From Flavobacteriales bacterium 33_180_T64 (lineage in GTDB: Bacteria; Bacteroidota; Bacteroidia; Flavobacteriales; Flavobacteriaceae): DNA of 64,000 bases. The notes under the pieces are model-generated. The model saw only the letters and a program-made list of their open reading frames with translations, did no database searches and was not told the DNA's origin. Below are positions 45,345 through 53,595 of this stretch, piece by piece. Numbering within the stretch: position 1 is the first letter of the stretch; every line of letters begins with the position of its first letter. The stretch is from assembly GCA_002162685.1 (NCBI GenBank), contig MAAQ01000013.1:310001-374000 (forward strand), given 5' to 3'. The position numbers and the translations under genes were made by a program.

Positions 45345-45693
45345 ATCGTACTTGTTTTCCTAGAAAGTAAGAAATAAATAATACCAGAATTCCAGCTACA
45401 GATAATCCTAAATCATGATTTGCTTCTTGATGAGCAGCAGTTGCTAAAACCAAATCAAAGAAAAAACCAGCATAAGCCCATTCGGTTAGCCAATTACTTT
45501 TTCGCCACAATACCATAACAACACCTAACACTTTTAATATTGCTAATGGTATAACAATATAAACAGGGTAATTAAAAAACTCGAAAAAACCTTTAATCAT
45601 TTCGGTTTTAAAAAAATACATCTGTGCAGAATACAGAAATATTAAGGATAAAAGAATTGTAGAAATCCAGTAAGTTATTTTAGCCCATTTCAT
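45334..45693 (-). CDS. DoxX-like family membrane protein
   Basis: A 119-residue protein with four hydrophobic segments, resembling the DoxX-like family (start MKWAKITYWISTILLSLIF; KVLGVVMVLWRKSNWLTEWAYAG). Function in flavobacteria is unknown. It ends inside the last codons of the convergent DUF11 gene and starts 20 bases downstream of a conserved hypothetical gene on the same strand. Confidence 0.85.
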   Translation of the reverse strand: MKWAKITYWISTILLSLIFLYSAQMYFFKTEMIKGFFEFFNYPVYIVIPLAILKVLGVVMVLWRKSNWLTEWAYAGFFFDLVLATAAHQEANHDLGLSVAGILVLFISYFLGKQVRSNN

Positions 45694-45713
45694 TAAAGAG
45701 TTGTCGAAAAAAA

Positions 45714-46454
45714 TTAATTAAACTTACGCTCTACGATATTTAAAAAGCGTTCTTCAAATTCTTCTTTCCCTTCCCAATTATTGTATTCTGACTTTACAAT
45801 ATCATTTATAAGATGTGATGCTTCCTTAAAAGAGCTTATTGTTTTTAATTGAGACAATACGCGTTCATAATCTTCAACTTCGCCATTAAACAAATGTTTA
45901 ATGAAAGCTAACTTATCGTTAAGTCCAATATTAAACTCATCATTTTTGAGTTTATCATTTAATGACTTCCTTAGGTTCTCATTAGCTTTTGCGTCTTCAA
46001 CAGGTTCAAAAACAGGTATCTCTTCAAAACCAGCAGTAATATCTTCCAAATGAGTCTCATGAATTTGTTGTTGAGTAGCAGCTGTTTCAAACATTTCATC
46101 AACTTGTTGACCTTCTTGTGGCATTTGAGCAACCATATCTTTAATTTTCTCCATTACGGGTTCATAGAGATCATCTTCTTCTGCTTCATCAAGATTTACG
46201 TATATTTTATCTTCAATTTCAATATTGTCACTCACTTTATTATTAAAAGCTGTATCTAACATCTCAAAAAAAGAAGAATCACTTCCAATTGTTGGTAAAT
46301 CGCCTTCAAAATTCTCATTTGCAAATTTCAAAACACTTAATTTCTCATACAACGCACCAGCTTCTGCATGCAATTTCACTACATCTTCTTTGCCTTTAAG
46401 TTTTAAAACTCTATGAGCAATGCTTATTAAATCCGCCTCAAGTTTCTTCTTCAT
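45714..46454 (-). CDS. Conserved flavobacterial hypothetical, acidic central region
   Basis: A 246-residue soluble protein with no motif I can name. Residues 1-50 form a helical region (MKKKLEADLISIAHRVLKLK), about 60-165 is strongly acidic and poor in hydrophobic residues (NLDEAEEDDLYEPVMEKI), and the last 80 residues are helical again (NIGLNDKLAFIKHLFNGEVE; FEERFLNIVERKFN). No signal peptide or membrane segment. It lies between DoxX and the divergent tdk-alr operon, a position I associate with flavobacteria. Confidence 0.75.
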   Translation of the reverse strand: MKKKLEADLISIAHRVLKLKGKEDVVKLHAEAGALYEKLSVLKFANENFEGDLPTIGSDSSFFEMLDTAFNNKVSDNIEIEDKIYVNLDEAEEDDLYEPVMEKIKDMVAQMPQEGQQVDEMFETAATQQQIHETHLEDITAGFEEIPVFEPVEDAKANENLRKSLNDKLKNDEFNIGLNDKLAFIKHLFNGEVEDYERVLSQLKTISSFKEASHLINDIVKSEYNNWEGKEEFEERFLNIVERKFN

Positions 46455-46557
46455 AACTTTTATTTTTTATTACCAGATAGGTTTTTGATTTTTAATAAAT
46501 TTACGTCACCTTTATACAAAACGAACTACAAGTTAGTTTTAGTGTTAAAATTACAAA

Positions 46558-47211
46558 ATGTTTCTCGAAAATACAGTAAATCATAAAGAACAATTTGGAT
46601 GGATTGAAGTCATTTGTGGCTCAATGTTTTCTGGTAAAACCGAAGAATTAATTCGCCGGCTTAAACGTGCAAAATTTGCAAGACAAAAAGTTGAAATTTT
46701 CAAACCCGCAGTAGATATTCGCTATGATGATGAGATGGTGGTCTCTCATGATTCTAATGAAATACGTTCTACTCCTGTTCCTGCGGCTGCCAATATTCCT
46801 ATTTTAGCAGATGGATGCGATGTCGTTGGTATTGATGAAGCACAATTTTTTGACGATGAGATTATACGTGTTTGTAATGATCTTGCTAATAAAGGTATTC
46901 GCGTTATTGTTGCTGGATTAGATATGGATTTTAAAGGAAACCCCTTTGGGCCAATGCCAAGCTTAATGGCAACAGCAGAATATGTTACTAAAGTCCATGC
47001 TATTTGCACTAGAACTGGAAATTTAGCACAATACAGTTATCGTAAAGCCGCTAGTGATGCTCTTGTATTATTAGGTGAAGTTGATGAATACGAACCATTA
47101 AGTCGAGCTGCTTATTACAAATCTATGTTACGAGATAAAGTAAGACAAATGAAAGTCAACGATGCCGAAGATATTTCTAATAAAGACAGTAAATCAAATG
47201 CCCAAAGCTAA
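46558..47211 (+). CDS. tdk: Thymidine kinase (type II)
   Basis: Salvage kinase making dTMP from thymidine. The P-loop is [20 protein letters not shown] (Gly21, Lys27, Thr28), with [12 protein letters not shown] as the Walker B/catalytic Glu segment and [19 protein letters not shown] following. The lasso domain normally holds a zinc with four cysteines; here only [13 protein letters not shown] remains, so zinc is probably not bound. The 217 residues include a polar tail. The alr start codon lies inside its 3' end, giving a 14-base overlap. Confidence 0.96.
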   Translation: MFLENTVNHKEQFGWIEVICGSMFSGKTEELIRRLKRAKFARQKVEIFKPAVDIRYDDEMVVSHDSNEIRSTPVPAAANIPILADGCDVVGIDEAQFFDDEIIRVCNDLANKGIRVIVAGLDMDFKGNPFGPMPSLMATAEYVTKVHAICTRTGNLAQYSYRKAASDALVLLGEVDEYEPLSRAAYYKSMLRDKVRQMKVNDAEDISNKDSKSNAQS

Positions 47212-48307
47212 AGAAACTGTTTTAGAGATAGACCTAAAAGCACTCAAACACAATTTCGAGTATATTAAGTCAAAACTTAAAAACAACACAAAAATACTGG
47301 CAGTTGTTAAAGCATTTGCATATGGAACTGATGCTAATCTTATTGCAGATTATCTTCAAAAATTAGATGTTGATTATTTTGCAGTAGCCTATGTAAATGA
47401 AGGTGTTGCTTTACGTGATGCCGGAATTACAACACCTATTTTAGTGTTGCACCCTCAAACAGTAAATTTTAAAACCTTAATCGAACGTTGTCTAGAACCA
47501 AATTTATATAGTGTAAAAAAACTAGAAGCCTTTATTGCAATAGCGTCTAAAGAAAATCAAGTAAATTACCCTGTTCATATTAAATTTAATACAGGATTAA
47601 ATAGATTAGGGTTTTTGGAAAACGATGTAGATTATATTATTACCCAATTAAAAGAAACATCCTCTATTAAGGTGAAATCTCTTTTTTCACATTTGGCAGC
47701 AAGTGAAGATATAAAAGAAAAAGAATTTACTATAAATCAAATTAAAACGTTTAAAACTATTTCTGATAATTTCTCAAATGCTATTGGTTACCAGCCAATA
47801 CGTCATTTAACTAACACCTCTGGAATTATCAATTACCCTGAAGCTCATCTTGATATGGTGAGAACCGGAATTGGCCTGTATGGCTTCGGAAATTCCGAAG
47901 AGGAAAATAAAAAACTAAAACCTATTGCAACACTTAAATCTGTGATTTCTCAAATTCATAAGCTTAAAAAAGGAGAAACGGTTGGTTACAATAGATCATA
48001 CAAAAGTGAAGGCTTTGAAAAAACAGCAACTATACCAATTGGTCATGCTGATGGTATTGGAAGACACTATGGAAATCAAAAAGGGTTTGTAACTATTAAC
48101 GGTAAGCGTGCTCTTATTGTTGGTAATGTTTGCATGGATATGATTATGGTTGACATTTCTGATATTGACTGCCATGAAGGAGATGAAGTTATTATTTTTG
48201 GAGATACTCCAAACGCATCGCAGTTTGCTAACTCAGCCAAAACCATTTCTTACGAAATTATTGCAGCAATTTCACAACGTGTAAGACGCTGTTTTACAAA
48301 TGGCTAA
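47198..48307 (+). CDS. alr: Alanine racemase
   Basis: PLP enzyme that makes D-alanine for peptidoglycan. The PLP lysine is in [16 protein letters not shown], with Phe where many enzymes have Asp or Asn; the catalytic tyrosine is in [16 protein letters not shown], and [12 protein letters not shown] and [16 protein letters not shown] are further signatures. I start at [19 protein letters not shown] (47198) rather than 47162; about 369 residues. It overlaps tdk by 14 bases, which implies co-transcription. Confidence 0.96.
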   Translation: MPKAKETVLEIDLKALKHNFEYIKSKLKNNTKILAVVKAFAYGTDANLIADYLQKLDVDYFAVAYVNEGVALRDAGITTPILVLHPQTVNFKTLIERCLEPNLYSVKKLEAFIAIASKENQVNYPVHIKFNTGLNRLGFLENDVDYIITQLKETSSIKVKSLFSHLAASEDIKEKEFTINQIKTFKTISDNFSNAIGYQPIRHLTNTSGIINYPEAHLDMVRTGIGLYGFGNSEEENKKLKPIATLKSVISQIHKLKKGETVGYNRSYKSEGFEKTATIPIGHADGIGRHYGNQKGFVTINGKRALIVGNVCMDMIMVDISDIDCHEGDEVIIFGDTPNASQFANSAKTISYEIIAAISQRVRRCFTNG

Positions 48308-48390
48308 CAACCTGCGCTTTGGGTTATCGCATTTTTAACTAACTTAGTATTATACTAACATATTAACTAACTAATAAAACATTTAAAATT

Positions 48391-48795
48391 ATGTTAAAAG
48401 AATTTAAGAATTTTATCATGACAGGTAACGTGATTGATTTCGCTGTTGCAGTAATTATGGCTGGTGCTCTAGGTGCCGTTATTAATGGTTTTGTATCAAA
48501 CATTGCCATGCCGTTTATTGGGTATTTTGCAGGTGGAATGAATTTTGAAGACCTACATTATGCTATGGACGGAAAAGAGTATGCTTCACTTGCAGCTGCA
48601 AAAGAAGCAGGCGCAGCAGTAATTGCTTACGGGTCTTGGATTAATACAATTATCAATTTACTTATCGTAGGTTTAGTAATGTTTTTAATTGTAAAATCAT
48701 ATAATAAAACTAAAGCTCCAGTAGAAAAGCCAGCTCCAGCAGGACCATCTGAAATTGATTTATTAACAGAAATCAGAGATGCTTTAAAAAAATAG
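48391..48795 (+). CDS. mscL: Large-conductance mechanosensitive channel
   Basis: A homopentameric inner-membrane channel that opens under osmotic downshock. The start MLKEFKNFIMTGNVIDFAVA and AVIMAGALGAVINGFVSNIA form the amphipathic helix and TM1; a short periplasmic loop (residues 50-80) and TM2 (INLLIVGLVMFLIVKSYNK) follow, and the C-terminal helix is SEIDLLTEIRDALKK. Length 134 is normal. It stands alone, ended by a terminator. Confidence 0.97.
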   Translation: MLKEFKNFIMTGNVIDFAVAVIMAGALGAVINGFVSNIAMPFIGYFAGGMNFEDLHYAMDGKEYASLAAAKEAGAAVIAYGSWINTIINLLIVGLVMFLIVKSYNKTKAPVEKPAPAGPSEIDLLTEIRDALKK

Positions 48796-48830
48796 AACGT
48801 TAAATACCGCTACATTATATATTTAATTTT

Positions 48831-48860
48831 AACCGCTTCTATCATGAGGCGGTTTTTTTA
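48831..48860 (+). terminator. Terminator after mscL
   Basis: AACCGCTTC / GAGGCGGTT hairpin (one G-U pair) followed by T7. Confidence 0.8.
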
Positions 48861-48923
48861 TATCTCTTTTTAACAAAAAAATGGTATCATGAAGCCTCTT
48901 TAATCTAATAAAAACTATAATTT

Positions 48924-48931
48924 TACATTTG
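48924..48931 (+). promoter_or_regulatory. -7 box candidate for asd
   Basis: TACATTTG matches TAnnTTTG exactly, 14 bases before the asd start codon, so the leader would be very short. Confidence 0.5.
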
Positions 48932-48945
48932 AAAATCATTATAAA

Positions 48946-49935
48946 ATGAAAGTAGCTATTGTTGGTGCCACCGGTCTTGTTGGTGAAGTTATGCTTAGAG
49001 TTCTTGACGAACGTAATTTTCCTGTTTCTGAATTAATTCCTGTTGCTTCTGAACGCTCTATTGGTAAACTCATTACCTTTAAAGAAAACGAGTATAAAGT
49101 TGTAAGTCTTCAAGCTGCTATTGATATGAAACCAAACATTGCTTTGTTTTCTGCAGGCGGAAGTACATCTTTAGAATGGGCTCCAAAATTTGCTAAAGCA
49201 GGTATTACCGTAATTGATAATTCTTCTGCTTGGAGAATGGACCAATCAAAACAATTAATTGTTCCAGAAATTAATGCAAATATATTAACCGCAAGAGATA
49301 AAATTATTGCTAACCCAAACTGTTCAACTATTCAAATGGTTATGGCATTAGCCCCTCTTCATAGAAGATATAAAATTAAACGTATTGTTGTTTCAACATA
49401 TCAATCAATTTCTGGAACTGGAGTAAAAGCTGTAAAGCAATTAGAAAATGAGCTTGCTGGTATTAAAGGAGAAATGGCTTACCCTTATCCTATTCACCAA
49501 AATGCAATTCCGCATTGCGATGTTTTTGAAGAAAATGGATACACGAAAGAAGAAATGAAATTAGTACGAGAAACACAAAAAATATTAGACGATCGTACAA
49601 TTGCTGTAACCGCAACAGCTGTAAGGATTCCAACAGCAGGAGGTCACAGTGAAGCTGTAAATGTTGAATTTGAAAGTGATTTTGATTTAAATGAAGTGAG
49701 ACATTTATTAAATGAATCTTCAGGCATTACAGTACAAGACAATATAGACGTTAATACTTACCCAATGCCAATTTATGCTAATGGTAAAGATGATGTTTTT
49801 GTTGGAAGAATTCGTCGTGATGGGTCTCAACCTAATTCTTTAAATTTATGGATTGTAAGCGATAACCTTAGAAAAGGTGCTGCAACAAATACAATTCAAA
49901 TTGCAGAATATTTACTTACAAATAATTTATTATAG
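48946..49935 (+). CDS. asd: Aspartate-semialdehyde dehydrogenase
   Basis: Reduces aspartyl phosphate to the semialdehyde on the way to lysine, threonine, methionine and diaminopimelate. The NADP-binding opening is MKVAIVGATGLVGEVMLRVL; the catalytic cysteine is in IIANPNCSTIQMVMALAPLH, and the general base is the histidine in TAGGHSEAVNVEFE. Length 329 is normal. Monocistronic. Confidence 0.97.
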   Translation: MKVAIVGATGLVGEVMLRVLDERNFPVSELIPVASERSIGKLITFKENEYKVVSLQAAIDMKPNIALFSAGGSTSLEWAPKFAKAGITVIDNSSAWRMDQSKQLIVPEINANILTARDKIIANPNCSTIQMVMALAPLHRRYKIKRIVVSTYQSISGTGVKAVKQLENELAGIKGEMAYPYPIHQNAIPHCDVFEENGYTKEEMKLVRETQKILDDRTIAVTATAVRIPTAGGHSEAVNVEFESDFDLNEVRHLLNESSGITVQDNIDVNTYPMPIYANGKDDVFVGRIRRDGSQPNSLNLWIVSDNLRKGAATNTIQIAEYLLTNNLL

Positions 49936-50129
49936 TTTTTAAGGTAGGGTTTTAGTACTTAAAGTTGTTCTAATAAAAACAAGCCTTACAAGCTCAAACG
50001 TACTGTTAACTATTTAAAGATTTTTGGCGTATCTTGGCTCTTGTTGTCTGATAAAAAGTGTATTATAACTAATTAATAGTAGAGATTAATTGGTTTGTAA
50101 TTATATTTACTATCCAAATTTTGCTGTAA

Positions 50130-51494
50130 ATGTTAAAAAATTACCTAAAATTACTTAGCATATTTGTCTTGACACTGCATTCATGTAGTGATGACGATAA
50201 TTATGTTGCTGTTACTATTACGGCAAATGATGATACTATAACAGTGTCTCAAAATAACTCTGTCATAATAGACGTATTATTAAATGACACAAATATTCCT
50301 AACAGTGGAACTCTATCTGCTAACAATCCTCAAAACGGAACGACACAAATTATAGATTCTAACTCAACGCCAAACAATCCGTTTGACGACAAAATATATT
50401 ACACACCTAATCCTGATTTTGTTGGCACAGATGCATTTCAATATACAATTTGTAATGCAAGTAATAATTGCTCAACTGCAACAGTAATAGTAACTGTTAT
50501 TTCTGGTGTATCTCCAGTAATTTTTAATCTAGATGAAATTCCATATGCAACACTTTCTGAATATAATTTCTTTGAAGGTGTCATGAAAGACTTAAACCCT
50601 GTTTTTGGGGTATTACCTTATGATCTAAATTCACCTTTATTTAGTGACTACGCTCATAAAAAACGATTTATTTGGATGCCAGATGGAACAAAAGCTAATT
50701 ACAATAGTGATTTCACTCCTTTAGATTTTCCACTTGGCGCAGTACTTATAAAGAATTTTTATTATGATAATGTTCAACCAAGTAATACGACTAGAATTAT
50801 CGAAACTCGATTAATGTACATGACAGCAGATGGTTGGGATTTTGCAAAATATGTTTGGAATGACGAACAAACTGAAGCCACTTTTTCAAACGATGGAAGT
50901 TTTACGGATGTTGAATGGATAGAAAATGGAGTAACTAACAATGTAACGTATAGAATTCCTTCTAGAAATGAATGTTTTACATGTCATAACAAATTTGGCA
51001 CACCTATCCCAATTGGACCAAAACCACAAAACTTAAATAGAGATTTAGATTATACAAACGAGACTATTAATCAATTACAAAAGTGGATTAATGTTGGCTA
51101 CTTAGAAAACAATCTTCCAAACGCTATAGTATCTACTGTAAAATGGGATGATGAATCGCTAGATTTAAACTTAAGAGTACGTTCGTATTTAGACATCAAT
51201 TGTGCCCATTGTCATTCAGAAGAAAGCTATTGCGAATATCGACCAATGCGTTTCGGCTTTAACGAAAATGATGATGACACAAATAAAGGTGTTTGCGTAC
51301 CACCTGACACTCAGATTTCTGGAACAACTTATATTGTTACTCCAGGTAATATAGATGCTTCTGTGCTTCGATTTAGAGTAAATTCTATTGAAGAGCAAAA
51401 CAGAATGCCAATTATTGGTAGAACACTAAAACATGAAGAAGGTGTTAGACTAATCGAAGAATGGATTAATTCTCTTAATGGAGAATGTGAATAA
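50130..51494 (+). CDS. Diheme c-type cytochrome lipoprotein (SO2930-like) with Ig-like domain
   Basis: The lipoprotein signal peptide ends LTLHSC, and the mature start CSDDDN carries the acidic run of Bacteroidota surface lipoproteins. An Ig-like/cadherin-type domain (about residues 30-130; NDDTITVSQNNSVIIDVLLN) precedes a SO2930-type domain (PYDLNSPLFSDYAHKKRF onward). Two heme c attachment motifs are visible, CFTCH and CAHCH, and a conserved Met in NRMPIIGR may be an axial ligand. It probably moves electrons or oxidises a substrate in the outer envelope. The next gene starts 15 bases on. Confidence 0.87.
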   Translation: MLKNYLKLLSIFVLTLHSCSDDDNYVAVTITANDDTITVSQNNSVIIDVLLNDTNIPNSGTLSANNPQNGTTQIIDSNSTPNNPFDDKIYYTPNPDFVGTDAFQYTICNASNNCSTATVIVTVISGVSPVIFNLDEIPYATLSEYNFFEGVMKDLNPVFGVLPYDLNSPLFSDYAHKKRFIWMPDGTKANYNSDFTPLDFPLGAVLIKNFYYDNVQPSNTTRIIETRLMYMTADGWDFAKYVWNDEQTEATFSNDGSFTDVEWIENGVTNNVTYRIPSRNECFTCHNKFGTPIPIGPKPQNLNRDLDYTNETINQLQKWINVGYLENNLPNAIVSTVKWDDESLDLNLRVRSYLDINCAHCHSEESYCEYRPMRFGFNENDDDTNKGVCVPPDTQISGTTYIVTPGNIDASVLRFRVNSIEEQNRMPIIGRTLKHEEGVRLIEEWINSLNGECE

Positions 51495-51509
51495 ATTAAA
51501 CAACACATT

Positions 51510-53516
51510 ATGAAATCAAAATTACTTTTACTTACAATTTTATCACTAGCATTTTGCACTCAAACTTTTGGGCAGCCAGCTAATGATGATGTTAGTGGGG
51601 CAACTCCAATTACACCTTCACCAGAAGGAACAGGATGCTCTACTGCAACTTTCTACTTGCCATTTTCAACAGATGGAACAACAGATAGTGGTGTGCAAGG
51701 AGGCTGTAGATTATCTGGTTTAGATCAGTTTTTTACATGGACCGCAACCACTAATGGTTTATTTTTCTCTTCTGACAGTCCTGGAAACCCTGGAATTGTC
51801 GTTTGGGATTCTACAGGAACAACAGAAATTGCATGTGCTGATACTTTTGAAACAATAAGCCTTAACGGATGGACTATTGGAGACGATCTTGTACTTCAAA
51901 TCTATGATTTTCAAGGAACTGCGCTTTCAGATGTTGCATTCTGCTTAGAAGCTATAAACTTTGTTGCTCCTCCACCATTGCCAGTAACATTTACATCTCA
52001 ATCATCAGGTTCATCTGGTAGTTACAGAATTGCTGTTGTTGATATGAATGGTGATTTCCTTGATGATATGGTTTCTATTTCACAAACGAATGTAAATATT
52101 AGAGAACAAACTGCAGGAGGAGGCTTCACTACAAAAGACATTACAACTCCTAGTGCCGATTTCCTTCCTTCATGGAGTTTAGCGGCAGCTGACTATGACA
52201 GAAACGGTTATACTGATTTATTATATGGAGCAGGAAGTGGTGTTACTTTCATGAGAGCAAATAGTACAGGAACAGGTTTTACTGAAGTTTCTGGTCCGCA
52301 AGATGTGTTTTCTCAACGTTCAAATTTTATTGACATCAATAATGATGGTAATCTTGATGCTTTTGTTTGTCATGATGTTGCACCTAATGTTTATTACATA
52401 AATGATGGTAGTGGTAACTTAACTTTTAACCAAGGAGGTTTAGGAGATTATTCTTCAGGAGGAAACTATGGCTCAATTTGGATTGATTATGATAATGACA
52501 GAGATTTAGATATGTTTATTGCAAAATGTGGTGGTGAAACAGCACGAAGAACAAATCAAATGCACACTAATGATGGTAACGGAAATTACACCGAAAATGC
52601 TGCAGCTCTTGGTTTAGCAGACCCTATGCAAACATGGTCTTCGGCTTGGGGTGATTTTGATGGTGATGGTGATATGGATGTTTTTATTGGTGCAAGTTCA
52701 GGCCCACATAAACTTATGAGAAACGATAATGGTACATTTAGTGATATTACAGCTGGATCTGGAATAAGCGTTTTAACAAGTAACTCTACAGAAACCGTAA
52801 CTTTTGATTTTGATAATGATGGGAACTTAGACTTAGTATCTGGAGGCAACATTTTATTCGGAAAAGGAGATATGACATTTGATGTTTATACATCAGTCTT
52901 TCCTGGCTCAGGAGCCTATGGTGATTTAAATGATGATGGGTATATTGATGCTTTTAATTCTGGAAGTTTATTTATTAATAATGCTGAAAGTAATAATAAC
53001 TGGATAAAAATTAATACTATCGGTACAGCAAGTAATATTAATGGCATTGGAGCTCGTGTTGAAGTACATACTAACGCGGGTATAAAAATTAGAGATGTAA
53101 AAAGTGGTGATGGCTTTAGATACATGAATTCTTTAAATACTCATATAGGGATTGGTTCAGAAACAACTATTAATAGTATTGTAATATATTGGCCATCTGG
53201 TATTATTGATACCATTTCTAATCCTTCAATAAACAATTCTTTACAAGTTATAGAAGGGGATACCTTAAGTTTAGAAAATTCATTAACCAATGAGTTAATA
53301 ATCTATCCTAACCCTGTTAAAAACCTATTAAATATTAGTTCTTTAGAATTAAATGATTCGTCAATTTATACTGTTTTTGATATCACTGGTAAGCGCGTTT
53401 TAAATTCAAAACTCCAATCATCAACAATTGATGTTTCAAATCTAGCTCCTGGGAATTATATTTTAAGAATTGTTTCAGGGCCTTCTATAAAAAGTCAAAA
53501 ATTTATCAAATATTAA
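51510..53516 (+). CDS. FG-GAP/VCBS and ASPIC-UnbV repeat protein, T9SS type A cargo
   Basis: A 668-residue secreted protein. After a signal peptide (cut near FGQ, residue 22) comes a jelly-roll-like N-terminal domain (about 25-150), then seven calcium-loop repeats of the DxDxDGxxD kind (DMNGDFLDDM, DINNDGNLDAF, DFDGDGDMDVF and so on, about 165-480), an ASPIC/UnbV domain (GIGARVEVHTNAG; VIYWPSG) and a type A T9SS tail (IIYPNPVKNLLNI to SQKFIKY). Exported and probably cell-surface bound or released. The start is 15 bases after the cytochrome stop codon. Paralogue of the next gene. Confidence 0.9.
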   Translation: MKSKLLLLTILSLAFCTQTFGQPANDDVSGATPITPSPEGTGCSTATFYLPFSTDGTTDSGVQGGCRLSGLDQFFTWTATTNGLFFSSDSPGNPGIVVWDSTGTTEIACADTFETISLNGWTIGDDLVLQIYDFQGTALSDVAFCLEAINFVAPPPLPVTFTSQSSGSSGSYRIAVVDMNGDFLDDMVSISQTNVNIREQTAGGGFTTKDITTPSADFLPSWSLAAADYDRNGYTDLLYGAGSGVTFMRANSTGTGFTEVSGPQDVFSQRSNFIDINNDGNLDAFVCHDVAPNVYYINDGSGNLTFNQGGLGDYSSGGNYGSIWIDYDNDRDLDMFIAKCGGETARRTNQMHTNDGNGNYTENAAALGLADPMQTWSSAWGDFDGDGDMDVFIGASSGPHKLMRNDNGTFSDITAGSGISVLTSNSTETVTFDFDNDGNLDLVSGGNILFGKGDMTFDVYTSVFPGSGAYGDLNDDGYIDAFNSGSLFINNAESNNNWIKINTIGTASNINGIGARVEVHTNAGIKIRDVKSGDGFRYMNSLNTHIGIGSETTINSIVIYWPSGIIDTISNPSINNSLQVIEGDTLSLENSLTNELIIYPNPVKNLLNISSLELNDSSIYTVFDITGKRVLNSKLQSSTIDVSNLAPGNYILRIVSGPSIKSQKFIKY

Positions 53517-53519
53517 ATA

Positions 53520-53557
53520 AAAAGGCCTCTAAATTAATAATCTAGAGGCTTTTTTAT
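53520..53557 (+). terminator. Terminator after the first FG-GAP gene
   Basis: An imperfect hairpin pairs AAGGCCTCTA (53522-53531) with TAGAGGCTTTT, one base bulged, followed by T6. Confidence 0.75.
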
Positions 53558-53595
53558 TACTTTTATGAACTTTCTTAATTAATACAACGTAACCT

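Noticed and set aside
52040-52960. DNA repeats inside the FG-GAP genes as a CRISPR-like or satellite array
   Set aside because: The periodicity comes from DxDxDG codons of the protein repeats; units vary in length and sequence and have no spacers.
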